Source: Mytilisepta virgata (Eukaryota; Mollusca; Bivalvia; Mytilida; Mytilidae). Taken from it: a DNA stretch of 64,000 nucleotides. This document shows positions 1-53,700 of this stretch, one piece after another (position 1 is the first letter of the stretch; each line of letters opens with the position of its first letter). The notes beneath the pieces were generated by a model that had not been told where the DNA came from, searched no databases, and was given only the letters and a program-made list of their open reading frames with translations. A program made the translations under genes and the position numbers. The stretch covers positions 17,019,139-17,083,138 of the forward strand of contig CM051512.1 of NCBI GenBank assembly GCA_028015205.1. The letters are read 5' to 3'.

Positions 1-1664
1 TGTTAAAAGTGCTGATATCAGAATGCTTGTGCTGGAATTTCTAGCCTGTAATTGAATTTTAAACTTGCAATCATGAAATTTGAATAAATTGTCACTGTAC
101 AAAAATTAATTTATTTTAAAGCAGAACAAATAAATTCCTTTATATGTACTGAATAATAAAAGAAAACTTATGGGTTACATTGTCCAGCAAAAAAATACTA
201 AAACTAAAAATAAAATCTTGGAATGAGCCCTTGTTTTCTTGGTCATATGACTGAATTAATAGACAATCACCTGCTGAATTATCTCCCTTCTCTTTTGCCA
301 TTAATTACATGTTGAGTTATGTCCTCTTTCTGTTACCTTTTTATCAGTGTTGTCACTTGCTTTTTACTTTTTTGTGCATATCTATTTATAGAACCTCAGG
401 AAACTGCCGGTACTATTTTAAGGTTTTTATTGGGTGTTGGGAAAAGTCATGACTGTAACAGCCTTTTACTATAGTAAAAATAATTATATTTAAATGTTAA
501 AAGTTAATATTGATTAAAATACTGTCAGGGTAAGCTGTAATATAACTGTGTATTTGCATTACATAAATTTATTTTACATTTTGACACGATTGCATGTAAA
601 TTATGTTGTATTTTATCACTGAAAAAAAATCCAATAAAATTCACATTATTTTTTTTTCACTATAATTACAATGAATGTCTTGTGATCATTTATATCATTT
701 ATGAAAGAATAGTACCCACACTTTCATCTGGATTTTGTTGCATACATGTATACACATTTGTAGATTTTCTTAATATTTTTGGTCTTTTTCAGATTCAATT
801 TTATTCCATAATTTGTTGTTTTACAATCTGGTGCATTGTGGGATACAAAGTTGCATCAAAAATGCCTTATGATTGGTCAGATTAGATATAAACTCGGGAA
901 TTAGCCAATGACGTTTATTATTGGCATTTAAAAAACAGAACCATAATGCATTAGGTTTTAATATAGCAAATTATTTTTATTTTTTCTGCTTTTTGCTAAG
1001 AAAGTATTGATGTTGATATAAAATCCTGTTTTAACTTTGCATTATAATGATGTCATGGCCTTGGTATATTATAATGTTTACATTAGGACTGTTCTGGAAA
1101 CATTGCAGTGCCATATAAAGTCACTTTTTTCCTACCCCACTATGCATAAATTTTGTCTTATTCAATGTAGATAAAGCTATCAAAATATTTTCCTTGCCAT
1201 CAAATTTAAGTTAACATAATTTATTAGGTACCTTCCGTTCAATCAATTCTGGAACAGCCCTAATCAAATAAAATTTCTTTAATTTTTGCTTATGCCACTT
1301 GGCTATCTTTTATTATATTCATGATTTTAAAATTAATGCATTGTCAACATCGTGTAGAATTTGCAGTTTTATCATCCTTCAATTTAAAAGATAAATCCAC
1401 ATTATTCGGAAATGAGAGAGGTTGTCTTCTGTTAGACATCTAGCATTAGCAGAAAAAATATTTTATTTTCATCCTCAGTAGAGATCTGTTAATTTCACAA
1501 TTTCTAACATTTTCAGACCATCTCTTAAAGTTAATTACTTCCTTGTTGTGGTATTCACTGTTAAATGACTATAAACATTTACAACGTGATAAGAGATCTA
1601 TTTATAACTGAAAATTGCTATCTTATATAGGACTGCTCCATGGTTAATATAACAAATCCAGTAG
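1..1664. other. AT-rich non-coding stretch
   Basis: I see no exon with coding character here. Apart from one short inverted-repeat element (1083-1263) it is plain AT-rich DNA. If the exon proposed at 1665-1710 is real, this is intron sequence of the gamma-glutamyltransferase gene; otherwise it is upstream flank. Confidence 0.5.
1083..1263. repeat. Short inverted-repeat element (MITE-like), degenerate
   Basis: The ends TTAGGACTGTTCTGG and CTGGAACAGCCCTAA are imperfect inverted copies of each other. The same terminal sequence bounds the larger element at 36494-37185, which supports a shared family. There is no coding capacity. Confidence 0.5.
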
Positions 1665-43576
<41,912 letters not shown>

Positions 43577-44580
43577 TGTGAAGTATTAGTTAACTCCCTT
43601 GTAAGGAAGTTACCCAGGGGAGGTAATAAATCTTGTCAGCTGTAGGGACCAAAGAGAAAAAAAAGTGTCTCCCTTAGGTAACTTGCTTAAGGAGAATAAT
43701 CGTTTTGTGTTTCTTACTGGTGTAGACTTAATGGGTTGTTTTTAAAGTTTAATTTGTCATCTCCTACTTAAGTGTAGTGTTTTATTGTATTATAATTATA
43801 GTGTCACTTTTTTTGCTCACTGTAAAACTCCTATATCCTAAAATCCCAATGATCTCAAACTAGCCATATCTATAAAATTTATATACATTCAAATTTCCAG
43901 GTCTAATTCAGACCTCTTGTTCAGCTCAATTGTGATCCAGTAACTCAAGTTCTACTTTCTATTTAAATAATTTTTTTAATTAAATATTTGAGTGATGGAA
44001 TATGATGGTAAATTTTTTTTTATGTCACATGAGAAATTTTATGTAAGTCTTGTAAAGACATATTAGATGGGTATACATGTACATGAAAGGTGTATGAGAT
44101 TTTGTATTTATATTATACACAATTTTCTGAAAAGCTTTTGAAATAATGGTTTTCTGTATTTTTTGAGTGAAGTATATTATTATTATTTTTTAACACCTGT
44201 TATAATTTATCATTCCCAGCTTGACAAGGGCAGGCTCCTTTAATGGATTTTTACATTAATTTTTTTTTGTAAGTATGCTGTATTTTTTAACAAAAATGCT
44301 GGACTTGTAAAATGTATTTGCAGCACTCTGTTGGACATCAGGTAAAAGCCATACATTTTGTTGTTTGTTTTTTTATGGTTGGTTGTAACTTTTTCTGACA
44401 CCAAACTCAAGGATGACACTTTTCATGAATATATAATAATAATAGTCATTGTCGTTTAAAGAGGATTACATTCCATGCATTTCCTAATGAAAATATTTGT
44501 TTTGCTTATTTCTGTGTTTTCCAACATGATATTGATAGTTGCTAAAACAAAAATAAATAAAAAAGACATTCCTTAGTTTC
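43577..44580 (+). other. Probable 3' untranslated region of the GGT gene
   Basis: AATAAA occurs 49 bases after the stop (43625-43630) and again at 44552-44557. Either could set the polyadenylation point, so the UTR length is a guess. The composition is AT-rich and non-coding. Confidence 0.4.
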
Positions 44581-45254
44581 ATATTAGTAAATATTATTAT
44601 GACTTCACACCATGACACATGCTTTTCTTTTAAATTTTTTTTTATTATTTATTATGTTGAATGTTTTTAAAACTATATGGCATATATTATTTGTATTAAA
44701 TGTTTTAAAAAATACATTTTAATTTTTTTTTCACATTAAACATTTAGATTCCTGCAAAATTAGCTGTGTGGTGAGCTTTTTAACACCCAAATTTTACATT
44801 CCACAATGTTTTTGATATTAATACTTTTGTCATGAAAATCTTTGAAATTTTCATATATTTATGATGTGGGCAATTGAAATCTCATATGTATAGTTATATG
44901 CATACATTATTTTACATAAAAAATGTTTGATATTTTTGTTGGTATTTTTTCATTGATATGTTTAATATATATGTGGCATTTATTAACTCATTATTTTAAA
45001 CGTGCAATAATATATAATATATATTAATACATGTAATTAGAAAGTTTTGTGGTTTTGACAAAACATATCATAAGTAGATTTTGAATTACATTCCATTAAT
45101 TGTTTTATATGTCTCTCAAGGGAATTATATACTTTAGTTTTTTTTATATTTTTCATTTGAATTTAATCCTGATTTTGAGGGCTCGATGACCAATGTTTTG
45201 ATCATAACTAATTGTCAAAACTTAGGTTGAGACTTGGAACCCTTAGAATAATTT

Positions 45255-45375
45255 GTTGAACAGTGTTCTAAATTGAAAAAAAAATGATAGTTTTCCTTTT
45301 GAAGTACATGTATGGTATTTTTCTCTGTGTACTCAGACTTCTATCAATAATTACTGGCTACCATGATAAAGTTAC
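45255..45375 (+). mobile_element. Eroded SINE 3' fragment
   Basis: 'tctaaattgaaaa', 'ttttccttttgaag', 'ttctctgtgtactcaga' and 'ctatcaataattactggct' follow the order of the SINE body at 23494-23760. Head and tail are lost. Confidence 0.5.
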
Positions 45376-46566
45376 TGTGTGTCCCACATACTTTGGCTAA
45401 TGATTTCTTGATGAAAAACTGCACACTCTATGACAAATCTCTATATTTTACATATCAATTAGTTATATCTCAAAAGTCAACAAAACTTTTATTCACAAAA
45501 CATGCACTTATTTAGCAACATCACATTTGTCATAATGTACGTAAAAATCAATGATTTGTGCACACAAAAAAAAGGATAATTTGCTCTTGCAAAATATTTC
45601 AGGCATTTCAGCAGTGGAAAAGACAAAAATTAATTAAGAATATTGGGGAAAAAATGGTAGAGTAATATTTTTTACCTTTATTTTAAATAAATATTTGAGA
45701 TATTCCCCAAAACAACTTACAGTTACAAAAAAGACACACAGTACTGTAAGTGGTATATCAATCCAGAATAGAATTTAAAAACTAAGAAAGAATTTTATCA
45801 AATTTTGGAAAGTATATAATGAGTAGAAATTAAATGAAATTTATTATTTTATTTTATTTTTGCTTTATAGAACAAGGCAATTGCTTATTTACACATTTTA
45901 TATTACTTTAGCATACCAAAAAACCTTGAATCTTTGCTATATAAAAATATAAAGAAAATTTATACATTATCTATTTTGCACAAGACGGACAATAATTGCC
46001 TTCATTCAGCTCTTAGAGCAAGTGAGAAAAGTAATCTATCCCTGGTAAAGGAATAATCTGATCTGTCTTGTTACATTAAAAATTTGTACAAATGTTTTAA
46101 AGATATTTTAAACCTTGTAATTATTTCATGGAAAATGTCTTTGTTTTGCTTTGACTTCATATACAAAGGTCATATCTTGCAACATGCTATTTTCTGCTAC
46201 AGACAGAAATTCTGTTACGAAAATATTACAACTGATAGTGATGAATATTTGACTTTTTGGGGAATTGCTTTGTATATTACTGTTATATTTTACAGTAATT
46301 TATCAAGAAATTTGTGTATCAGTTTTTGTAATAATTATATGATTTGTACATATATTTCTATAATATTAATTTGATATTTCTGTACTTTGTGATAATTGGT
46401 TATCAATGTCTGTGATCTTGCTGTGACTTTTTTTGTTCTTTTCTAGATTAAGATACATGTATACGTTTTTTATAGGGACTAATTTATTGTTCATCAAAAA
46501 ATGAAAAGCCACAACAAGTCTCTATTTTGACCAATGAAAATAGCTTTACAATCAATACTTGAATGA

Positions 46567-46808
46567 GGGGCCTCGGTAGTTCGTTATGACTACTAATGAT
46601 CACTAGCCTGTCAACACTGAGGTTGTGAGTTCGAGTCTCACCCGTGGTGCGGTGTTTTCGACTCCGATCTAAATTGACAAGGATTGCCAATTTTCCTACT
46701 GAAGACCGGTGGTTCTCTCCGGGTACTCCTGCTTCCTCCATCAATAAAAACTGGCTGCAGCGAAATAGCCAAATGTGCTGAAAAGGGCGTAAAACCCCAA
46801 CTAAACAA
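46567..46808 (+). mobile_element. tRNA-derived SINE, copy 3 (A box deleted)
   Basis: The body and tail match copies 1 and 2. A 17-bp deletion after GGCCTCGG removes the A box; the B box GAGTTCGAGTCTCACC remains with one change. It is flanked by the perfect 10-bp direct repeat ACTTGAATGA (46557-46566 and 46809-46818). Confidence 0.93.
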
Positions 46809-46835
46809 ACTTGAATGACTTAAGGGTTGTTTTGA

Positions 46836-46948
46836 AATTTTGGAACAGGTTATACGATGTAACCTACTTTGAGGAAGTTTACACTTCGTATACATTGTAT
46901 GTTAAACTGACCAAAGTATGTTATACAAGTATAGCCTGTTCCAAAATT
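46836..46948. mobile_element. Palindromic MITE, 113 bp
   Basis: AATTTTGGAACAGGTTATAC on the left pairs with GTATAGCCTGTTCCAAAATT on the right. Inner arms (ACTTTG / CCAAAGT) also pair, so nearly the whole element forms a hairpin. Confidence 0.8.
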
Positions 46949-46958
46949 AAAAAAAATA

Positions 46959-47411
46959 CAGTAAAACCTGGTCTAACGGTCACCTTTATTAAACGACTAC
47001 CTACCTTCAGTTTTACGTGTTAAAGTTAACTTGAATATGCAGTGACCTCTGTTTCGTGGCCAGCGGTCACAAAAATAATATCCTAGCTTGAACATTTACC
47101 TGAATTAATCGGTCATTTTTCTTTCTAGACAAGTTAAAAATATTGTTAATTGACTTTCAAGTCATCTTTGATTAATTGTAGAGCTTGAGTATCATTTAAA
47201 TTATCAATCGCATCATTCATATACGGTTGATTGTGGAAAAAACATCGTTTCACCTGATTCGTCCAGCCATGTTTTTTTTATGTTTGACCATTCCGGACCG
47301 GAAATCCAGGATTGCTGCTCAGTGTAAAACTTGATTAAATGGTCACCTGTCTTATGCAGCCACTTTACATTTTCCCAGTTGTGACTGCTAAAAACAGGTT
47401 TGACTGTAGTT
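46959..47411. mobile_element. MITE with TACAGTMAAACCTG ends
   Basis: The left end is TACAGTAAAACCTGGTCTAA and the right end the inverse of TACAGTCAAACCTG, with further matched 'gtcac' words inside. TA flanks and CAGT ends are typical of mariner-like elements (inference). No transposase frame is visible. Confidence 0.65.
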
Positions 47412-49059
47412 ATAATTTGATTTTCAAAACTTTTCTGATACAAAAGTGCAGGTAGCAGCATTATAATACCTTTTTTAGCTCAGGAATATTTAAAGTGTGG
47501 ACTGTGGAGTAAATTGTTGGTGTAGTCACAGTACCCAAAGTAGATTATATAGTGTAATCAAACTTGCTTGACCAATAACATTTCTCCTTTCAATTCAATT
47601 TAAATTATTCAAAAATATTTGAAAACCATCTAGTAATTAAGAGCTAAGCTATAGAGGGAGGATTAAGATAACATGAATTGATCTTACTCAGCAATGTTTT
47701 GTATGTAACTGTCCCAGTTCAGCCTTTATGAAACTTAAAATAAAGATTTTTCTTAAACTAAAACTACTGAGTTTTTTCCAAAATCTAAATTTCTTCTGAT
47801 GTGATTGTTCAGTATTTAAATCCAGGAAATCCCTAAATTTTCTACGAAACCAAGGCCAGGGGTTAGTGTATTCTTGTCTTGTGGCATTGGCTAAAGCAAC
47901 ACAATAAAGCAAAAACATTTTTTTTTAATTTCTGATTAGAAAATATTTTTATGGAATATTATCAAGAGGTCAGATCTAGAATTCAGAATTCCATGTTTAC
48001 CTCAGATTTAGGCATATTTTTCATGAATTTAATAATAAAAAAAATCACTTTTTGGCCAATTTTAAAAAAGAAGGGATGGGTGTGTGTTACCTCCGAATCT
48101 ACCCCTGTAACCTGTAATTAAATTGTACCTCAACCCTTCTACTGATATTGTGTCAACATGCTTCCTGAGCATTTCTAGGCATATTATAAAGGAAACATGT
48201 AAGAAATATATAGATAATGGATATATTTATATGTTATTTATTCACTCTGTTGTGCAATTGCAATAGTCTAGTAAGATTTTTGTTGATAAAATTGTTAGAG
48301 TATATTTATTTTAGAGTTTATATTATTCCTGTACATCAATCTGCCTAAAATTACAATATTAAATTGGCCAGATAAACCCTTCATCCCTTACAGTATCCTG
48401 ACAATACTAGGTAATGACTGTAAATTTTATTTCTTTTCGATAAAAAATAATTTGAACCAAAGTTAAAAGCAAGGGTTCCGAAGATATATTTGAAATTGAA
48501 ACATTCTTCGTAATTTGTATTAGGCGTCTATGAAAATAAGTTTGGGATATAGTTTTCCAAAGTTTACTGATAACCACAGAGGACATTGCCATTGTCACAA
48601 CATCTGGGACATTGGGAGTGATCACATGACCAATTATGTTTCTGATACCTTAGCAACACCAGAAAACCTTTTTTACATATATAGCTGACATTTTATTAAT
48701 TCTTAGTCCTTTGGTACAAACAGTTTTCCAACCAAAAGTTCTTAAAAACACTGTAATGTATAAAACACATAGCTTACTATAAAGTTTGGGTACATGCCTT
48801 ATGTTGAAGGCTGTATTATGACCTTTTTCTACACTGATTGGTCATATGACATTACCATGACAATGGTAGCCAGATAATTGAGATACTGCATGTTCCTTAA
48901 TGCTATGGTATCATGGAAATTACTGAGAAAAAGGCTTTGAAGTAAACATGGTCAGTTATGATTTTTTATAGAAAAAATTTAAGGATAATGCCATGTGACA
49001 AAAAATCCTTTTTGAATTATCTGTATGCAGGTAGTTACGAACACTACCAGATTGTTTAG

Positions 49060-49250
49060 CTTGTGAATTTAATCTCAGCCTGTTAGGAGGTATAATTGAT
49101 CCTGATATTAATCACTTGGGTAGCCAGTTTTCATGCATTAGTTTGGAGGTGCTCTACCTTCCACCACCAAGTCCAGTTTAAAAAACTGGCCCCCATCATA
49201 TGGCCATATGTACTTGAATTGGCATAAAACCCTCAACATATACACAACAT
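49060..49250 (+). mobile_element. Eroded SINE fragment
   Basis: 'agcctgttaggagg', 'aaaaaactggcccccat', 'atggccatat' and 'ggcataaaaccctcaac' align in order with the SINE 3' half ('ataaaaactggcc...aaatggccaa...ggcgtaaaaccccaac'). Confidence 0.5.
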
Positions 49251-50319
49251 TTATCAGTGACCAATGGAACAAAATTGCCAAAAATTTCAGTACTTTTATG
49301 ACTTATGGCTCCACATGGAAGACGACCGAAGATATAATAATTTTTCCTTTCATCAAACCAATGGAATGTTGTGTGATTGACAATTATTCCAGTCCCTCAC
49401 AGTATCATATTCATTAAAAAGACATATTTCTATCGAATTTTATAGAATTTAGCCTTTTGTAGACAACTGGGCTTTAATAGAATAAATAATGGAAACGGGG
49501 AATGTGTCAAAGCAACAACCTAACCAAAGATATTTATATGCACTGGAATGAGAAAAAAAATACTGTCCATCCACAGCAAGTAAATGTGGGAGACATTTTA
49601 TTCGTTGATAACAGTTAATTAATATCCTTTAGCTCTTTTGTACTGCAATTCTGTCATTATAAAATGACTGTAAATACAGAATATTTGGATAATTTGACTG
49701 TCCAATAATCACCATTGACAAATGGCATTGGAATAAACCATCCACCATTTCATGTTCACTTGTAATGCTGGGCTAATAAAAGTATATCAGAAGAAATAAA
49801 AGTTTTTGCAACAAAGTTATCTATCATACAATGTAAAAATCTTGCTATAATCTATAGTACTTTAATGGTGATCGCTGTTTCAATAGGAAATAAATAGGAT
49901 TTGAAATAGGTGTTTTAGTTTGAGAGAACATATGAATAGTAAACAAATAAGCAAGAAAAAAATATAGGTTCATGTCCTCATTTTAGAGCTATAAGGCCTT
50001 GAAAATTTGCAGGAAATGGGTTTTCTCTGGATTTTTCATTGTCTTTGCATTGACAACTTCAGTCTCTCAAAGATGTATGAAAAAAAGAAAAGGATTTCAT
50101 AAAATTTTGTCAAATACCATTTTAAGGTATAAATGATTGTATTATAAAAGAAAAAGTGGGGGTTCATGGAGAAAAAAATTCATGCTTAAGAAATGGATAA
50201 AACCCGACGATTCCGAAAATTGGACAAAAAGACCAAAACATGACCAGCGAGCATCCTTAAATTCAGTAGAGAAATTAGATTTTACAATTCACACTGCATC
50301 AAATGTTGAAAAACAGTAA

Positions 50320-50552
50320 TTTTATTTACTGATTGGAGTTTATTGACAATATGACAGCCACAATAGTTTCAGTGCAACTTTGGACATTTGCATATCCTGG
50401 TCATCAATGATTGATATTGTAGAATATCTAATGCATAAGAGAAAACTTAATCAAAGTAATGCCTTAATTTTGTAGTTTCTTTAATATTTTGCTTATTTAT
50501 GTACTTATACAAATCCTTTGAGCATATCATTGTTTAGTTTGATCTGTCCAAA
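50320..50552 (-). other. Probable 3' untranslated region of the Ig receptor gene
   Basis: On the minus strand AATAAA occurs at 50326-50321 and 50343-50338, about 210-230 bases after the stop. This sets a plausible polyadenylation point; unproven. Confidence 0.4.
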
Positions 50553-50739
50553 TTAAAGTTCCAAATAATCATGGGGTATGTCTGACTGTGATTCATCTTT
50601 ATCCAGATCAAGTTCTTCGTATGGCCCCATAATTTCAGTATAATGCGCTGACTCTGTATCATCTATTGAATCCTGATCTCCACCACTGGGACTGTTATAG
50701 ATGTGAATATTATTTTCATCAGATGGAGCTGCATAGTAT
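50553..50739 (-). CDS. Ig receptor exon 7: cytoplasmic tail and stop
   Basis: Phase 2 in (acceptor ttatatttctag). It encodes YYAAPSDENNIHIYNSPSGG, then DQDSIDDTESAHYTEIMGPY and EELDLDKDESQSDIPHDYLE, then L and TAA. It is acidic, with six tyrosines, three of them in YxxL/I context. Confidence 0.92.
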
Positions 50740-53700
50740 CTAGAAATATAAGTTAGTTTTTAGTAGGTCAAATATCTAATGTAATATATTTGAATAAAAA
50801 AAAAATGAGAAAGCTTTATCTGAAGATTTGCTCAAAGCTATAAATATTAAAAGAGAGAAATGGTAGGGCTGTTGATTGATAAAAAAATTAACCGTATGTA
50901 ACCTATTTAGTCACAAATGTTGTGTGCCCGTATTTTATGATGCAAAATTGCTTTTCAACAGACTTGAACATCATTGTTGATCAATTCTCCACTCATTTTA
51001 TTTATATAGTTATAAGGTTTCAAGTGTCTCTTGACAAGAGGAAACGAATAACATTTTGAAGACACATCTGCCGTTTTATTCCCAAATAGCAATAGAAAAC
51101 TTCACAATCCACCGTTTTATTCCCAATAGCAATAGAAACAAAATAACAATCCAAAGATACTAATATTAAATATAGTAAATTTATACTATGCTGTATACGA
51201 CCCATTTCAAGGAATTACCTCTCATCAGCAGCATTAAAACCTAAACATTTGGAAGACCAAAAACCAAAATTATATTAAACAAGAAGTACTCAACCAAAAA
51301 TACCGAAATAGGAAGCCAAATTTCAGCTAAGGAGATCTACCATGCGCAATACAAGGAATGAACCTTTAGTATTTCTATTATTTTTGAATTTTGCTTAATA
51401 CTGATAATTTCTGTAACAAATCAATGAATAATCATGTCAGACAAGTCTGACGACTGGGTTGGCGAATACCCTCGGGGACCTAGAAAACTTCACAACCAAG
51501 TTGAATGCCAATTTTTTTAAGCCACGTTGAAATTTCTGTAATCACTATTTGAGTCAACATATAATGCTAGGTAATTCCAAGATTGTATTTATTTTTATAA
51601 GTTTTCTTCCAATTTGCAATTTTTGTGATCTTTCAATTTTGAAAAGACAGTAATGCACATCTAAAGGTCATTATACACAATATTAAATACACAAGGACTT
51701 TCATAACGGTACTCCCTTGTAAAAACAGACTTGCAACATATACATGATATAATTGTTTAGAAAAATACCTACATAGCTCCTCGTTCAACACTTCTTTGAA
51801 ACTGTGCATTAAATGACACTGAAACAAAGCACACCAAATATATTAACAAGGTTTCACAGATATGTTGTATTAGAACACTGGGGTTCTATCCCGTATATCC
51901 GTTGTTTACATTGCTAGTGCTTTGTTTTTGTATTTTTTCTTCTTTAGTTACATTTTTGTGTTATTTGTATCAGGGATACGGTTGTTACGAATTTGCCTTG
52001 TGATCGGAATTTAAATCTTTAATTGTTTCTGTATTATCTAATCTTTTCAAATTTTGATTGTGTTAAAAATGTGCCAAAAATAATATTTGAAATTGATTCT
52101 CCCGTCTTATCACATCATGTTAGTCTACTGAACTGAGACTAAAACCGGACTGACTTTGTTTCCTGTTACGTCGGGTGCTATTCTTTGAACCACAACTAAG
52201 AACTGTCTGGATTAGATTTGCCCAATAGTATAGTTTTGTGTAGAAATAATTAATTTTGTTCAGTGTTTTCATGTTGATAATTTTATCTGTTCATTTAGGA
52301 ATACGCATTGTCCAATGTGTTCAGTGTTTCTATCTGTACGTGTGGATTCCTCTATTTATCTGTCCCTGAGATTTTAGGTATGACTATACATTTTCTTATC
52401 GTTTTGACTTTCAATCATATTTACATCACTTACTGTTCATACTTTTTCTTTTTATGATAATATCTGTTATACCAACTGTTACTATTAAGACTATTACCGC
52501 AGTTAAAGCCCAGAACAGTGTTTGCAGACTGAATCCGGTCTGGCCTAAATCATAAACGTGACAAAGGTTTGTATTCTTAGAAGATCATTTTATAGGGTTA
52601 TTTTTTAAAGCCTTAAAGAAATTGATATTTTTAATATAAAAAGATAATATTTTGATAATAATTTAAATATGTACTTGTAATTAGCATTGTTAAATCGCAC
52701 TCATTTTATCAACTGAATATAGAAACAGAAATGAAAATGTTCTTGAAATTTGATTTCAATTGGAGTCATGGCTTTCTGTTTAGATTTATTTACCAATAAG
52801 TAATTCTACCTGTTTTCCCGTTAAAGCTATGGATGGTAGTACCAAACTTATTGCCCAGCACTACCGTAAAATCTCCTTCAAAATCATCGAGAACGCTCAA
52901 ATTAGAACTAAATACTGCATAAACAATTATTCTGTCATATATTAGAAGTGGAGCAGTCTTTTGAAAAGTCGTCATCTTGAATCTGGTTGAATTTTTTATT
53001 ATATGTTTTCCGTTTTGTAGCCAACGAGGAGAATCTGGAGCAGTGGCTGTATAGTAAATGACAGAGAAAACCCGAAATGATCCCTCATTCATGTAGGTAT
53101 CTGTTTCTACTATAACAGGAGGACCTGAAATATGAAGGATAATTAATAATACTAAAGTATTCTTTAGAAAATACATTTTATTGACGATTCACATATTTCA
53201 TTCACACAGTTTGAAAAAATAACAAAGATTTTATTATTTCAATTAGAATTTTTTTACCTGATATCAATGCTGGTTTTTAGTGGGGGTTCACATTGTTAGT
53301 GCTCTAGTTTAGTTATATTCGACCGTGTTCTACCGTGTTCTACCTTTGTTTAGTTTATTATATGTTTTTCTTCTTTTAGTAATACATGTATCCTTGTGGC
53401 GATTGTTTGTCGTATTCTATTCTCATGACTGTCGTTTCCTTGGATTTTGAATTACGAACCCCCCAACACTCTTTTATCGCTAAGGTAATCTTTTAACGAT
53501 GGTGGTTACGATGTAGATGTGGGCTTTTAAAAGTCAGAAATCATTTATACCTCTATCGGGCTACCGCACTTAGGAATATATGCTAGTATTTCGATACTAT
53601 CCCGAACTTGATACTTAAAATGTATAGATTGTAACATCTGTGAATACTAAGGAGTGTCTACCTCGTACATAGCTCTGTCCTTAAAAGTTTTTTTTTTGCT

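Larger units (their letters stand above)
44581..50319. other. Intergenic region between the two genes (convergent 3' ends)
   Basis: No gene is recognised. It contains eroded SINE pieces (45255-45375 and 49060-49250), SINE copy 3 (46567-46808), a palindromic MITE (46836-46948) and a TA-flanked MITE (46959-47411). The open frames of 60-96 codons show no motif or splice support. Confidence 0.6.
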
